Of a stretch of DNA of 64,000 nt, positions 24,759 through 33,353 are shown one piece after another (the stretch's first letter is position 1; each line of letters opens with the position of its first letter). The stretch comes from Mycobacteriaceae bacterium (GTDB lineage: Bacteria > Actinomycetota > Actinomycetes > Mycobacteriales > Mycobacteriaceae): assembly GCA_019749805.1 (NCBI GenBank), contig JAIEPH010000049.1, forward strand, positions 1-64,000, written 5' to 3'. Made by a program: the position numbers and the translations under genes. The notes below the pieces were generated by a model. The model saw only the letters and a list, made by a program, of their open reading frames with translations. It did no database searches and had not been told where the DNA came from.

Positions 24759-25643
24759 ATGGCGTTGGCGGAGGGATCGAAATTGCCGAGCGAGTTCACA
24801 CCTGACCCTGAGCTGTACCCGTTCACGTCGCGATGGTTCGACAGTTCACGCGGCCGGGTGCACTACATCGATGAAGGTACCGGTCCGGCGATCGTGTTCT
24901 TTCACGGCAATCCGACATGGAGTTTCCTCTACCGCAACATCATCGCCGGGTTGCGCGATCGGTTCCGGTGCATCGCGCCCGACTACCTCGGCTTCGGGCT
25001 CTCCGAACGCCCATCGGAGTTCACGTATCGAATCGACGAGCACGCTTCCGTGATGGGCGAGCTCGTCGACCACCTCGAACTCGATCAGTATCTGAGCATG
25101 GGCCAGGACTGGGGCGGCCCGATCAGCATGGCGGTCGGCACCGACCGCGCTGATCGGGTCCGCGGTGTCGTACTCGGCAACACCTGGTTTTGGCCCACCT
25201 CTGAGTTGTCCACGAAGGTATTCAGCGTGGTGATGGGCAGTCCGCCGATGCAATGGGCGATCACAAAGCAGAACTTCTTCGTGGAGCGGATGATTCCGGC
25301 GGGCACGAGCACATCATTGAACGACGTGGTGATGCAGCACTACCGCGGGGTCCAGCCGACGCCACAGGACCGTGTTGGGGTGGCGCGCATGCCGAAGGAG
25401 ATTCTGGCGGCCCGTCCGCTGCTCGAAAAGCTCAGCCGCGACGTGCCCGCCAAACTCGGAGCGAAACCGGCGCTGTTCGTCTGGGGCATGAAGGATTTCG
25501 CGTTCCGGCCCGGACCGAACCTTCCGCGCATGCGCGCGGCATTCCCCGATCACGTCGTCGTGGAGTTGGCGGAGGCCAACCACTTCATGCAGGAGGACGC
25601 ACCGGGACAGATCGCCGAGGCGATCATCGACCGCTTCGCCTGA
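24759..25643 (+). CDS. dmbC: Haloalkane dehalogenase, HLD-III type (DmbC-like)
   Basis: 294 residues. Catalytic residues of haloalkane dehalogenases are visible: nucleophile Asp117 and halide Trp118 in GQDWGG, halide Asn51 in HGNPTW, acid Asp in WGMKDFAF, and base His in EANHFMQED. It hydrolyses carbon-halogen bonds to alcohols and halide. This matches the mycobacterial DmbC group (Rv1833c), known to oligomerise. Natural substrate unknown. It is convergent with gcvP with only six bases between stops. Confidence 0.85.
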   Translation: MALAEGSKLPSEFTPDPELYPFTSRWFDSSRGRVHYIDEGTGPAIVFFHGNPTWSFLYRNIIAGLRDRFRCIAPDYLGFGLSERPSEFTYRIDEHASVMGELVDHLELDQYLSMGQDWGGPISMAVGTDRADRVRGVVLGNTWFWPTSELSTKVFSVVMGSPPMQWAITKQNFFVERMIPAGTSTSLNDVVMQHYRGVQPTPQDRVGVARMPKEILAARPLLEKLSRDVPAKLGAKPALFVWGMKDFAFRPGPNLPRMRAAFPDHVVVELAEANHFMQEDAPGQIAEAIIDRFA

Positions 25644-25649
25644 CAGCGG

Positions 25650-28493
25650 CTACGCGAAAGATTCCACCGGTGGGCACGAGCACATGAGATTGCGGTCGCC
25701 GTAGGCGCCGTCGATGCGACGTACTGGCGGCCACACCTTCGGGCGGTAGTTCTTGCCCAGCGGGTAGGCCGCCTGCTCCCGGGTGTAGGGATGGTCCCAA
25801 TCGGACACCAGCAGGCATTCTGCGGTATGCGGAGCACCGCGCATCGGGTTATCGTCCACCGGCCACGTGCCCGCGGCGACGGCATCGATCTCGCCACGGA
25901 TCGCGATCATCGCCTCGCAGAACGCGTCGACCTCGGCCAGGCTCTCGCTTTCCGTCGGCTCGACCATCAATGTTCCCGCTACCGGGAAGCTCATCGTCGG
26001 CGCGTGGAAGCCGTAGTCCGCCAGCCGTTTCGCCACATCGTCGACGGTGACACTCGTCTCCTTGGTGATGGTCCGCAGATCGAGGATGCACTCGTGCGCG
26101 ACCATGCCGTTCTCACCGGTATAGAGGACGGGGTAATGCTCGCCGAGTCGACGGGCGATGTAGTTGGCCGACGCGATCGCGGTCAGCGACGCGGCACGAA
26201 GACCGCCGGCGCCCATCATCCGGATATAGGCCCAGCTGATCGGCAGGATCGACGCCGAACCATACGGCGCCGCGGACACCGCATATTTGTCCGGTAGTTC
26301 GTCGGCCAACGGATGGCCGGGCAGGTACTTGGCCAGGTGGGAGCGCACCGCGACCGGTCCGACACCCGGACCCCCGCCGCCGTGCGGAATGCAGAACGTC
26401 TTGTGCAGATTGAGGTGGCTGACGTCGCCACCGAACCGGCCGGGCCGGGCGAGGCCGACGAGCGCGTTCAGATTGGCGCCGTCGACGTACACCTGACCGC
26501 CGGCGTCATGCACGGCGGCGCAGATGTCGGCGATGTCGTGCTCGAACACACCGTGCGTCGACGGGTAGGTGATCATCAACGCGGACAACCGATCCGCATG
26601 TTCGTTCACTTTTGCGCGCAGATCATCGAGGTCGACATCGCCGTTCGCCCGGCACGCCACCACGACGACCCGCATCCCCACGAGCGCCGCCGATGCGGCA
26701 TTGGTGCCGTGCGCGCTCGACGGGATGAGGCACACGTCACGGTCGGGCTGGCCGCGCTCGGCGTGATACGCCTGGATCGCCAGCAGTCCGGCGTACTCCC
26801 CCTGCGATCCGGCGTTGGGCTGCAAGGACACCGCGTCGTAGCCGGTGATCGCGACCAGCCACGTCTCGAGGTCGGCGATCAGCTTCCGCAGCCCGGGTGC
26901 GTCGGATGCCGGAGCGAACGGATGCTGGCGCGCGAACTCCGGCCACGTGATGGGCTCCATCTCGGCGGCCGCGTTCAACTTCATCGTGCACGATCCCAGC
27001 GGAATCATGCTGCGGTCCAACGCAATATCCTTGTCAGCCAGCGACCGCAGATATCGCATCATCTCCGTCTCGGTGCGATACTTCGTGAACGCGGGATGGG
27101 TCAGGAACTCCGAGGTGCGGGTTGCGATGTCCGGTCCGTCGAACGCGCCACCGGCCGCTGCTCCGAAAGCCGACAGCACGGCCTCGACGTGTTGCGTGGT
27201 GGTGGCCTCGTCGCAGGACACCGACACGTGGTCGTCGTCGACCAGCCAGACGTTGACACCGTGAGCCTTGGCGGCATCGCGGATCTTCGCCGCCCTGTCG
27301 GGAACCCGGGCCAGCACGGTGTCGAAGAACGCGCGGTGTACGACCTCCACACCGCCGGCGGTCAACCCCGCGGCGATCGCGCGGGCACGTCCGTGCACCC
27401 GCCGCGCGATCGCGGACAACCCGTCCGCGCCGTGGTAGCTCGCGTACATCGCCGCGATCACCGCGAGTAGCACCTGTGCGGTGCAGATGTTGCTTGTGGC
27501 CTTGTCGCGCCGGATGTGCTGTTCGCGGGTCTGCAACGCCAACCGGTACGCCGGTGCCCCGTCGGCGTCGAGCGAGACTCCGACCAGGCGGCCGGGAAGT
27601 TGCCTGGCGTGCTTGGCGTGAACTGCGAGATACCCTGCGTGCGGTCCGCCGAATCCCATTGGGACGCCGAATCTCTGGGTGCTGCCAAAGGCGACGTCGG
27701 CTCCGATTTCACCGGGCGGCGTGATGAGCGTCATGGCGAGCAGGTCGGCGCCGACGGCGACGAGCGCGCCGCGGTCATGCGCCTGCGTCACCATCTCGCT
27801 CCAGTCGACGATCGCGCCGCTGGCCCCCGGCAACTGCGCGATGACTCCGAAGAACGCACCCTCCGGCAGGCCCTGCGTGAGGTCGGCCTCGACGATCTCG
27901 ATTCCCAGCGGCTCGGCGCGGGTGGCCAATACGGCGGCGGTCTGCCGGTACACGTCGACGTCGACGACCAGCCGGTTCGACGATCCGCGGACCGCACGGT
28001 GCATCAGGGTCATCGCCTCGGCGGCCGCGGTGCCCTCGTCGAGCATCGAGGCGTTCGCGACCTCGAGCCCCGTGAGGTCGCAGACCATGGTTTGGAAGTT
28101 CAGCAGCGCCTCGAGCCGGCCCTGGCTTATCTCCGGCTGGTAAGGCGTATAGGCGGTATACCACGCTGGGTTCTCAAGTATGTTGCGGCGCAATACCGGT
28201 GGCGTGAGGGTGTCGAAGTAGCCCTGCCCGATCATCGACACCGCGACGGTGTTCGTATCGGCGAGCGCGCGCAGTTCTGCCAGCGCTTCGTCCTCGGTGG
28301 CGGCCGGCGGCAGCTGATCCAGTCCCGGCGCCACCTGCTCGGTATCCAGCGAATCGAGAATGCCGGCCGGCAGCGCCTTCTTGGCGAGTTCGTCCAGCGA
28401 GCCCACGCCGATGGTCGCGAGCATGGTGGTGACGGCGTCAGCATCAGGTCCGATGTGACGTGCGGCGAAGGTGAAGTTCTCGGAGTCGGACAC
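25650..28493 (-). CDS. gcvB: Glycine dehydrogenase (decarboxylating), P protein
   Basis: 947 residues; a fused P protein (N and C halves). It decarboxylates glycine and passes the aminomethyl group to lipoyl-GcvH. PLP lysine: HLNLHKTFCIPHGGGGPG in the C-half. RHIGPDADAV near the start is the typical N-terminus. The GTG at the complement of 28491-28493 follows GGAGCAATCGCAG and gives the expected length. The frame stays open upstream into the riboswitch, but that part is not conserved. Expression is controlled by the tandem glycine riboswitch at 28540-28745. Confidence 0.95.
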   Translation of the reverse strand: MSDSENFTFAARHIGPDADAVTTMLATIGVGSLDELAKKALPAGILDSLDTEQVAPGLDQLPPAATEDEALAELRALADTNTVAVSMIGQGYFDTLTPPVLRRNILENPAWYTAYTPYQPEISQGRLEALLNFQTMVCDLTGLEVANASMLDEGTAAAEAMTLMHRAVRGSSNRLVVDVDVYRQTAAVLATRAEPLGIEIVEADLTQGLPEGAFFGVIAQLPGASGAIVDWSEMVTQAHDRGALVAVGADLLAMTLITPPGEIGADVAFGSTQRFGVPMGFGGPHAGYLAVHAKHARQLPGRLVGVSLDADGAPAYRLALQTREQHIRRDKATSNICTAQVLLAVIAAMYASYHGADGLSAIARRVHGRARAIAAGLTAGGVEVVHRAFFDTVLARVPDRAAKIRDAAKAHGVNVWLVDDDHVSVSCDEATTTQHVEAVLSAFGAAAGGAFDGPDIATRTSEFLTHPAFTKYRTETEMMRYLRSLADKDIALDRSMIPLGSCTMKLNAAAEMEPITWPEFARQHPFAPASDAPGLRKLIADLETWLVAITGYDAVSLQPNAGSQGEYAGLLAIQAYHAERGQPDRDVCLIPSSAHGTNAASAALVGMRVVVVACRANGDVDLDDLRAKVNEHADRLSALMITYPSTHGVFEHDIADICAAVHDAGGQVYVDGANLNALVGLARPGRFGGDVSHLNLHKTFCIPHGGGGPGVGPVAVRSHLAKYLPGHPLADELPDKYAVSAAPYGSASILPISWAYIRMMGAGGLRAASLTAIASANYIARRLGEHYPVLYTGENGMVAHECILDLRTITKETSVTVDDVAKRLADYGFHAPTMSFPVAGTLMVEPTESESLAEVDAFCEAMIAIRGEIDAVAAGTWPVDDNPMRGAPHTAECLLVSDWDHPYTREQAAYPLGKNYRPKVWPPVRRIDGAYGDRNLMCSCPPVESFA

Positions 28494-28539
28494 CTGCGAT
28501 TGCTCCAGACGCGTGAAGGTTGACGAACCGTTGGGTTCC

Positions 28540-28745
28540 TCTCCCTCTGTCGTCGGTGCCTGAGAGATTCGGCGAACCCGCGCTGAACACGAGAAATGCC
28601 TTTCCCCATGGGCGGGCAGGCGTGGACCTACCACTTTCCAGAGGCATCGGGGCCATGCGCGGTCCTGGGTGCCTGAGAGGTTGACGGAGAGGTGTTGCTC
28701 CTTCGGCGTCCGTGGCTGGCCGCTACGGAACTCTCCCGCACAAGG
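28540..28745 (-). promoter_or_regulatory. Tandem glycine riboswitch
   Basis: Read on the minus strand: TGCGGGAGAGTTCC opens aptamer 1, followed by CGCCGAAGGAGCAA and CCTCTCAGGCA; a linker leads to aptamer 2 with GGGGAAAGGC, TCGCCGAATCTCTCAGGCA and GAGGGAGAGG. CTCTCAGGCA occurs twice (28669-28678, 28557-28566) as expected for tandem aptamers. It directly precedes gcvP, the classical target (glycine turns on glycine cleavage). The 324 bases without a gene between 28493 and 28817 are mostly this element. Confidence 0.92.
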
Positions 28746-28816
28746 GCGATGCGCTCACGAGTTTACCGGGACGGGCTTCATACCCACGCCGAGACTGCGG
28801 GTACTCCAGAGGAAAG

Positions 28817-29440
28817 TCAGCCGATCTTGCGGTCGCGGTGCTTACGCCGTGATGCCAGTTCGTCCTCGGGTGCGGCGATGGACTCGCCGCCGTCTGCCCG
28901 TTCACCCGGGAAGTCGGCGATGGCACCGGTCAGCTCGCGCATCGCGCCGGACACCGCGATACCGAAGACGCCCTGGCCACCCTGTAGCAGGTCGACCACC
29001 TCTTCGGCCGAGGTGCACTCATAAACCGTGGTGCCGTCGGAGAACAGCGTGATGTTGGCCAGATCCCGAACACCGCGCTGACGCAGGTGATCGACGGCGA
29101 CCCGGATGTTGTGCAGCGAGATCCCGGTGTCCAGCAGCCGCTTGACGATCTTGAGGACCAATATGTCCTTGAACGAATACAGCCGCTGGCTACCCGAACC
29201 GGCAGCGCTGCGGATGGACGGCACCACCAGCGACGTCCTGGCCCAGTAGTCCAGCTGCCGGTAAGTGATGCCGGCGATCTGGCATGCGCTGGGACCCCGG
29301 TATCCGACGAGCTCGTCGGGAACCGAGTCATCGGGGAAAAGACCCCCCTGAACGGGTGCGCTGGTAACGGTGATTCCCGATTCGGCGGGACCGCTGGTCG
29401 AGGAGAGATCAAACTCCTCTTGACGTGGCGTGTCTCCCAC
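28817..29440 (-). CDS. MerR-family regulator (Rv1830-like)
   Basis: 207 residues from a GTG at the complement of 29438-29440 behind GAGAGG. The N-terminal 35 residues are low-complexity; then a MerR-type winged helix: YRGPSACQIAGITYRQLDYWARTSLVVPS, SQRLYSFKDILVLKIVKRLLDTG. The rest has NIRVAVDHLRQRG and a C-terminal charged tail. No effector-binding cysteines are apparent. Counterpart Rv1830, reported to affect cell division and drug response in mycobacteria. The 229 bases upstream show no other gene. Confidence 0.86.
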   Translation of the reverse strand: MGDTPRQEEFDLSSTSGPAESGITVTSAPVQGGLFPDDSVPDELVGYRGPSACQIAGITYRQLDYWARTSLVVPSIRSAAGSGSQRLYSFKDILVLKIVKRLLDTGISLHNIRVAVDHLRQRGVRDLANITLFSDGTTVYECTSAEEVVDLLQGGQGVFGIAVSGAMRELTGAIADFPGERADGGESIAAPEDELASRRKHRDRKIG

Positions 29441-29669
29441 TTTCGAATCCTCTCGCCGGTCGAACTCGCGTCTGTGACCTGCATGGCAGCACGTTTGCCC
29501 AAGCCCGAATGTGTCGAGCATACGCTTCCGCCGGGCCCGCGACTGCCCATCAGCAGGTCCGACCACCAAAGTATGGCTGCCCGATTAACGGTTTGGAGAA
29601 ACCCACGCCGCGTGTCGAGGACTACGAGACTCTTCCGTGACAAAGGCCACTCGGAAACGCGACAAAAAG

Positions 29670-30164
29670 CTACGTGGCCTTGAAGTCGTCGGGCGACACG
29701 CTGTCGAGAAACTCCTTGAACTTCTCGACTTCGTCCTCACGTACCGCACCGGTGGCTTCGTCATCGTTCTCGTCGGGAATCAGCAGGCCGGCCTCGGCGA
29801 GCACCGCCTCTTCGACATAGATCGGCACCCCGACCCGCAATGCGATCGCTACGGAATCCGACGGACGCGCCGACACCTTGATGTCCCGATCGAAGATCAG
29901 GTCTGCGTAGAAGGTGCCCTCCTGCAGGTCGACGATGCGCACTTCCTTGAGCGAATGGCCAAGGGCCCCAATGACATCTCTGATCAAGTCATGGGTGAGC
30001 GGTCGCGCCGGTTCCACGCCCTGCTGCTCGAGGGCGATGGCCGCGGCCTCCGACTGACCTATCCAAATCGGCAAGTAGCGGTCGCCGTTGGACTCGCGCA
30101 GCAGCAGCACCGGCTGATTCTGGGGCTGCTCCACGCGAATGCCGACCACACGAACCTCACCCAT
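29670..30164 (-). CDS. DUF151 bifunctional-nuclease family protein
   Basis: 164 residues. The core VRVVGIRVEQPQNQPVLLLRE..RYLPIWIGQSEAAAIALEQQG and the later SARPSDSVAIALRVGVPIYVEEAVLAEAG are the DUF151 (BFN) signatures; plant members show DNase and RNase activity, the bacterial role is unclear. The C-terminal 30 residues are acidic. Counterpart Rv1829. It sits between the two MerR genes and is transcribed with the Rv1828-type gene upstream. Confidence 0.87.
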   Translation of the reverse strand: MGEVRVVGIRVEQPQNQPVLLLRESNGDRYLPIWIGQSEAAAIALEQQGVEPARPLTHDLIRDVIGALGHSLKEVRIVDLQEGTFYADLIFDRDIKVSARPSDSVAIALRVGVPIYVEEAVLAEAGLLIPDENDDEATGAVREDEVEKFKEFLDSVSPDDFKAT

Positions 30165-30212
30165 CTGTGTCCGCCCTTCGCGCCGATAGCCTGCAAAATT
30201 TGAGTCTAATCC

Positions 30213-30953
30213 TCAGCGATCAAGAACGTCGCGCACCGCCGACTTGATCAACGACGTGTGCAACGTAATGGCGAGCGCCGCCACCTCACGCGCCAGATCG
30301 TCGGCGCGGTCCCTGGCACCTGCCTTACCCGCCTTGACCACCGGCCCCGCGATCTGTGCGATCAGGTCGGACTGGCGGTCGGCCGCCGACCGGAACGCAC
30401 GGAGGTGACGCGCTTCGACGCCGTACTCCGCCAGCGCGCGAGCACACTGGGCGATCGTCACGGAGTGCTCGTCGAAGAAGCCGGCCCGGCCGGGAGTGAT
30501 CACGCCCGCCTTGACGAGTGCCGTGAGGAGTTCGTCGTCGACGCCAGAGCGCTTCAGCAGGTCCTCGCGTGACAGCCGCACCTGCGTCGGCGCGACGCCT
30601 GATACTCCGGCGCTCGAGTCTGGATCGTCGCCCGACACCGGCACCAAACGCGGTACCCCGTAAGCGGATCCGGTGTGCGGCAACTCGCCGTCGGGGTGGG
30701 CGTCCAGCTGCGCCTTGATGACTTTCAAGGGCAGGTACTGGTCGCGCTGGGCGGTCAGCACGAACCGCAGACGGGCGCAGTCGTAGGCGGTGAACCGCCG
30801 ATAGCCCGAGGCCGTGCGCTCTGGCGTGACCAGTCCTTCGGCCTCCAAGAACCTGATCTTGGAGATGGTCACGTCCGGGAAGTCCGGTCGCAGCAGATCG
30901 AGGACCGCTCCGATCGACATCCCAGTCAGAGCGGGGGTGTCGGGCTGACTCAT
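30213..30953 (-). CDS. MerR-family regulator (Rv1828-like)
   Basis: 246 residues. MerR DNA-binding part MSIGAVLDLLRPDFPDVTISKIRFLEAEGLVTPERTASGYRRF is near the start; its length is larger than most MerR proteins. The middle (about 90-130) is variable; the C-terminal half (LSREDLLKRSGVDDELLTALVKAGVI.. HLRAFRSAADRQSDLIAQIAGP) is a helical effector/dimer domain. The M. tuberculosis counterpart Rv1828 has been studied structurally as a MerR protein. Near GarA and gcvH, as in all mycobacteria; its targets are not apparent here. Confidence 0.88.
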   Translation of the reverse strand: MSQPDTPALTGMSIGAVLDLLRPDFPDVTISKIRFLEAEGLVTPERTASGYRRFTAYDCARLRFVLTAQRDQYLPLKVIKAQLDAHPDGELPHTGSAYGVPRLVPVSGDDPDSSAGVSGVAPTQVRLSREDLLKRSGVDDELLTALVKAGVITPGRAGFFDEHSVTIAQCARALAEYGVEARHLRAFRSAADRQSDLIAQIAGPVVKAGKAGARDRADDLAREVAALAITLHTSLIKSAVRDVLDR

Positions 30954-31012
30954 TTACTCGTCGCGAGCGCGCTCATCGGCGTCACGCTCTTCGCGCAAGC
31001 GCTCATCGACCA

Positions 31013-31492
31013 CTAGCCGGTCCCACCGTCGTTGTCACCCTTGGGCCCGGTCAGGAACACCAGGCGGAACTTGCCGATCTGCACCTCGTCACCGTTGGCG
31101 AGCACCGCGGAATCCACGGGCTCCCGGTTGACGTAGGTGCCGTTGAGACTGCCGACGTCGACGACCTGGAACTCGTTGCTCTCGAGCCTGAACTCGGCGT
31201 GACGACGACTCACCGTCACATCATCGAGGAAAATGTCGCTATCGGGATGTCGACCCGCCGACGTGGTGGGCTGGTCCAGCAGAAATCGTGAGCCGGCGTT
31301 GGGGCCGCGCTTGACGACCAGCAGGGCAGAACCGGCGGGCAGGCCCTCGACCCCCGTGACCCCGCCTTCGGCGCCCGCCGCTGCCGGGGCGTCCAACTCG
31401 TTGAGGAAGTCCGCGCGAAAGACTGATGTCGTTTCCACGGTGACATCGTCAGACGTCTGGTCCGCCCCGGAATTCTGGTCCTTGTCCGTCAC
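31013..31492 (-). CDS. garA: GarA, FHA regulator of glutamate metabolism
   Basis: 159 residues, GTG start. The N-terminal tail carries the phosphorylation motif ETTSVFR with Thr21 and Thr22, followed by a forkhead-associated domain (AGRHPDSDIFLDDVTVSRRHAEF..VVDVGSLNGTYVNREP). Unphosphorylated GarA binds and inhibits 2-oxoglutarate dehydrogenase and glutamate dehydrogenase and activates glutamate synthase. PknB or PknG phosphorylation makes the FHA domain bind its own tail and switches it off. Its position next to gcvH is conserved, tying nitrogen and one-carbon control together. Confidence 0.96.
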   Translation of the reverse strand: MTDKDQNSGADQTSDDVTVETTSVFRADFLNELDAPAAAGAEGGVTGVEGLPAGSALLVVKRGPNAGSRFLLDQPTTSAGRHPDSDIFLDDVTVSRRHAEFRLESNEFQVVDVGSLNGTYVNREPVDSAVLANGDEVQIGKFRLVFLTGPKGDNDGGTG

Positions 31493-31656
31493 CCGCTGCT
31501 CCTCACTGGCCGCTGTGGCGATATGGCGATATCAGGCCAACCCTCAGCCGAAAGTTCGTCTTGTGTCGACCGTACCGCGAGGCGGACTTCGTTGTGTCCA
31601 CCACCGCCGGATCCGCCTCTGGTTGGTTATCCGGTCTGCAGAACCCTAACAACCCG

Positions 31657-32052
31657 TCATTCGCTCACTGTGGCGCGGTAGCCGTCGGCGTCCAGAAGCT
31701 TGCCAAGGCCGTCGGCCAGCGCACCGGGGTCGACCTGCAGGTCCAGCAGCCAACCTGCGCCATAGGGGTCGGAGTTGACGAGCTGGGGATTGCCCTCCAG
31801 ATCACCATTCACCGCAAGGACTTTCGCGCTGAGCGGCGCGTACAGGTCCGACACCGACTTCGTGGACTCCACCTCGCCGAACGACTCGCCCGCGGTCACG
31901 TCGGCGCCGACGTCCGGCAGCTGGACGAAAACGACGTCGCCCAACGCAGACTGCGCGTAGTCGGTGATGCCAACCCGGACGGTGTCGTCACCGGTGCGCT
32001 GCACCCACTCGTGTTCCTCGGTGTAGTGCAGGTCGGCTGGGATTTCGCTCAC
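31657..32052 (-). CDS. gcvH: Glycine cleavage system H protein
   Basis: 131 residues from a GTG at the complement of 32050-32052, behind a strong AAAGGAG site. It carries the aminomethyl group on a lipoyl arm between GcvP and GcvT. The lipoyl lysine is Lys65 in FGEVESTKSVSDLYAP. The frame runs on upstream through three repeats (32070-32132), which are not part of the protein. gcvT is not in this window; gcvP lies about 3 kb away with five genes between. Confidence 0.94.
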   Translation of the reverse strand: MSEIPADLHYTEEHEWVQRTGDDTVRVGITDYAQSALGDVVFVQLPDVGADVTAGESFGEVESTKSVSDLYAPLSAKVLAVNGDLEGNPQLVNSDPYGAGWLLDLQVDPGALADGLGKLLDADGYRATVSE

Positions 32053-32069
32053 GGCGCTCCTTTGTCTTT

Positions 32070-32132
32070 TTCGCGGTTCACCGCTTGGTCTCATTCGCGG
32101 TTCACCGCTTGGTCTCATTCGCGGTTCACCGC
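32070..32132. repeat. Three tandem copies of a 24-base unit upstream of gcvH
   Basis: Unit TTCGCGGTTCACCGCTTGG plus TCTCA; copies at 32070-32093 and 32094-32117 are identical, the third (32118-32132) is cut after 15 bases. Each unit contains GCGGT-TC-ACCGC, a perfect 5-2-5 inverted repeat. They lie 18 bases upstream of the gcvH start. Either an operator array or slippage-prone repeats. Confidence 0.8.
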
Positions 32133-32173
32133 GGTGTTGTGGTCCGCATTTTCGCTACTGCCTCGCGCACATC

Positions 32174-32995
32174 TCACTTGACTGGCTGAGCGTATTGGCG
32201 AGGTTTCGGTTGCCGCAAGGCGGTGATGTCCACTCGGTCGGTCTGCTGCACCTCCATCGAGCCGCCGACCCGCTCGACGCTGTCCATTGCGCCGCCGGGA
32301 ATGTTCATCGCCGCAGCCAGTGTCGGCGGATCACCAATCGCCAGAACTGAATACGGCGGGTTGAGCGTCACACTGTCGGCGACCAGCGCGCCGGGACTCC
32401 CGACGACCCAGGTGTCCAGACCAACACGCACCGCCGATCCTCCCCCGCTGATCTCCATCGCTTCGGCCCCGGCGTTGCGCAGCTCGTTGATCACATCGAG
32501 CATCGTTTCGGCCGGCACTCCCGGTGTGGTGTCGGTGATGGTCAGCGTCACGCCCGGGCCGGTCGCCGGCACCGTGCCGATCAGGATCGACAGGGCGGCC
32601 AGCCGAGCCTGCGCGTTCTCGATCGCCGCTTGATCGCTGCTGCCGGAGGCCTGCAATTGCGTCAGCGTGCGCTGCAAGTCGGCCACCTCGGTGTTCAGCG
32701 TCGCCTCGCGTTGCTGCAGGGAGTCCAACAGCACCAGCAGGTCGGCGGGGCGGGCGGTCTCCAGCGAGTCACCCGATTCGGTCTGCCGCACCTGCGTGAT
32801 GATCGCCAGCCCGAGCAGCACGCACAGCACCACGGCGAGTGCACCGAACACGATCTGCGACCGACCGCGCGCCACGACGCCGACAACCCCACCGCGATGC
32901 AGCTCGCCGATCTCGGGCGACGGCGCATCCGGCGGCAGTTCGTGGCGGCCGTGCTGATCGGGCTCGGCCGAGTGCGCAGGGGTGTCGTCGGTCAA
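32174..32995 (-). CDS. DUF881 membrane protein (Rv1825-like)
   Basis: About 273 residues from a TTG (complement of 32993-32995), four bases after the preceding stop; there is no better start without running into the upstream gene. A basic/polar N-terminus of about 45 residues is followed by one membrane helix (IVFGALAVVLCVLLGLAIITQV), then a coiled coil (LLVLLDSLQQREATLNTEVADLQRTLTQLQ) and the DUF881 domain (GPGVTLTITDTTPGV.. VINELRNAGAEAMEI). Paired with a second DUF881 gene two genes upstream. Function unknown; such proteins are associated with division-linked membrane proteins in actinobacteria. Confidence 0.82.
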   Translation of the reverse strand: MTDDTPAHSAEPDQHGRHELPPDAPSPEIGELHRGGVVGVVARGRSQIVFGALAVVLCVLLGLAIITQVRQTESGDSLETARPADLLVLLDSLQQREATLNTEVADLQRTLTQLQASGSSDQAAIENAQARLAALSILIGTVPATGPGVTLTITDTTPGVPAETMLDVINELRNAGAEAMEISGGGSAVRVGLDTWVVGSPGALVADSVTLNPPYSVLAIGDPPTLAAAMNIPGGAMDSVERVGGSMEVQQTDRVDITALRQPKPRQYAQPVK

Positions 32996-32999
32996 GAGG

Positions 33000-33332
33000 T
33001 CACGCGCCGAACAGTCTGCGCCGCAACGCGGCCGCGTTCCCGAAGATTCGGATGCCGAGCACCACGATGATCGCGGTGGACAACTGTGTGCCGACCCCCA
33101 GTTGGTCTCCGAGGTAGACGATGAGCGCGGCGACCAATACGTTGAACACAAAGGACACTACAAACACCTTCGAGTCGAAGATGCGTTCCAGATAGGCGCG
33201 CAGACCGCCGAACACGGCGTCGAGTGCGGCGACGACGGCGATCGGCAGATACGGCTGGACGAACTCGGGCACGTCCGGGTGGAACACCAACCCGAGGACG
33301 ATGCCGATGACAAGTGCGGCGATCCCGATCAC
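33000..33332 (-). CDS. Small basic membrane protein (Sbp family, Rv1824-like)
   Basis: 110 residues from a GTG. Three membrane segments: MIGIAALVIGIVLGLVF, PYLPIAVVAALDAVFGG and VVSFVFNVLVAALIVYL. LPIAVVAALDAVFGGLRA and ALIVYLGDQLGV are the family motifs (DUF1290). Its bacterial relatives lie in division or Z-ring gene clusters; the precise role is not established. It is flanked by two DUF881 proteins in one operon. Confidence 0.85.
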   Translation of the reverse strand: MIGIAALVIGIVLGLVFHPDVPEFVQPYLPIAVVAALDAVFGGLRAYLERIFDSKVFVVSFVFNVLVAALIVYLGDQLGVGTQLSTAIIVVLGIRIFGNAAALRRRLFGA

Positions 33333-33353
33333 GACTGTGGCTTCATCTGCTGA

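Noticed and set aside
28494..28634. Longer N-terminus of gcvP
   Set aside because: Those codons lie in the riboswitch, and the conserved protein begins at the GTG behind a good ribosome site.
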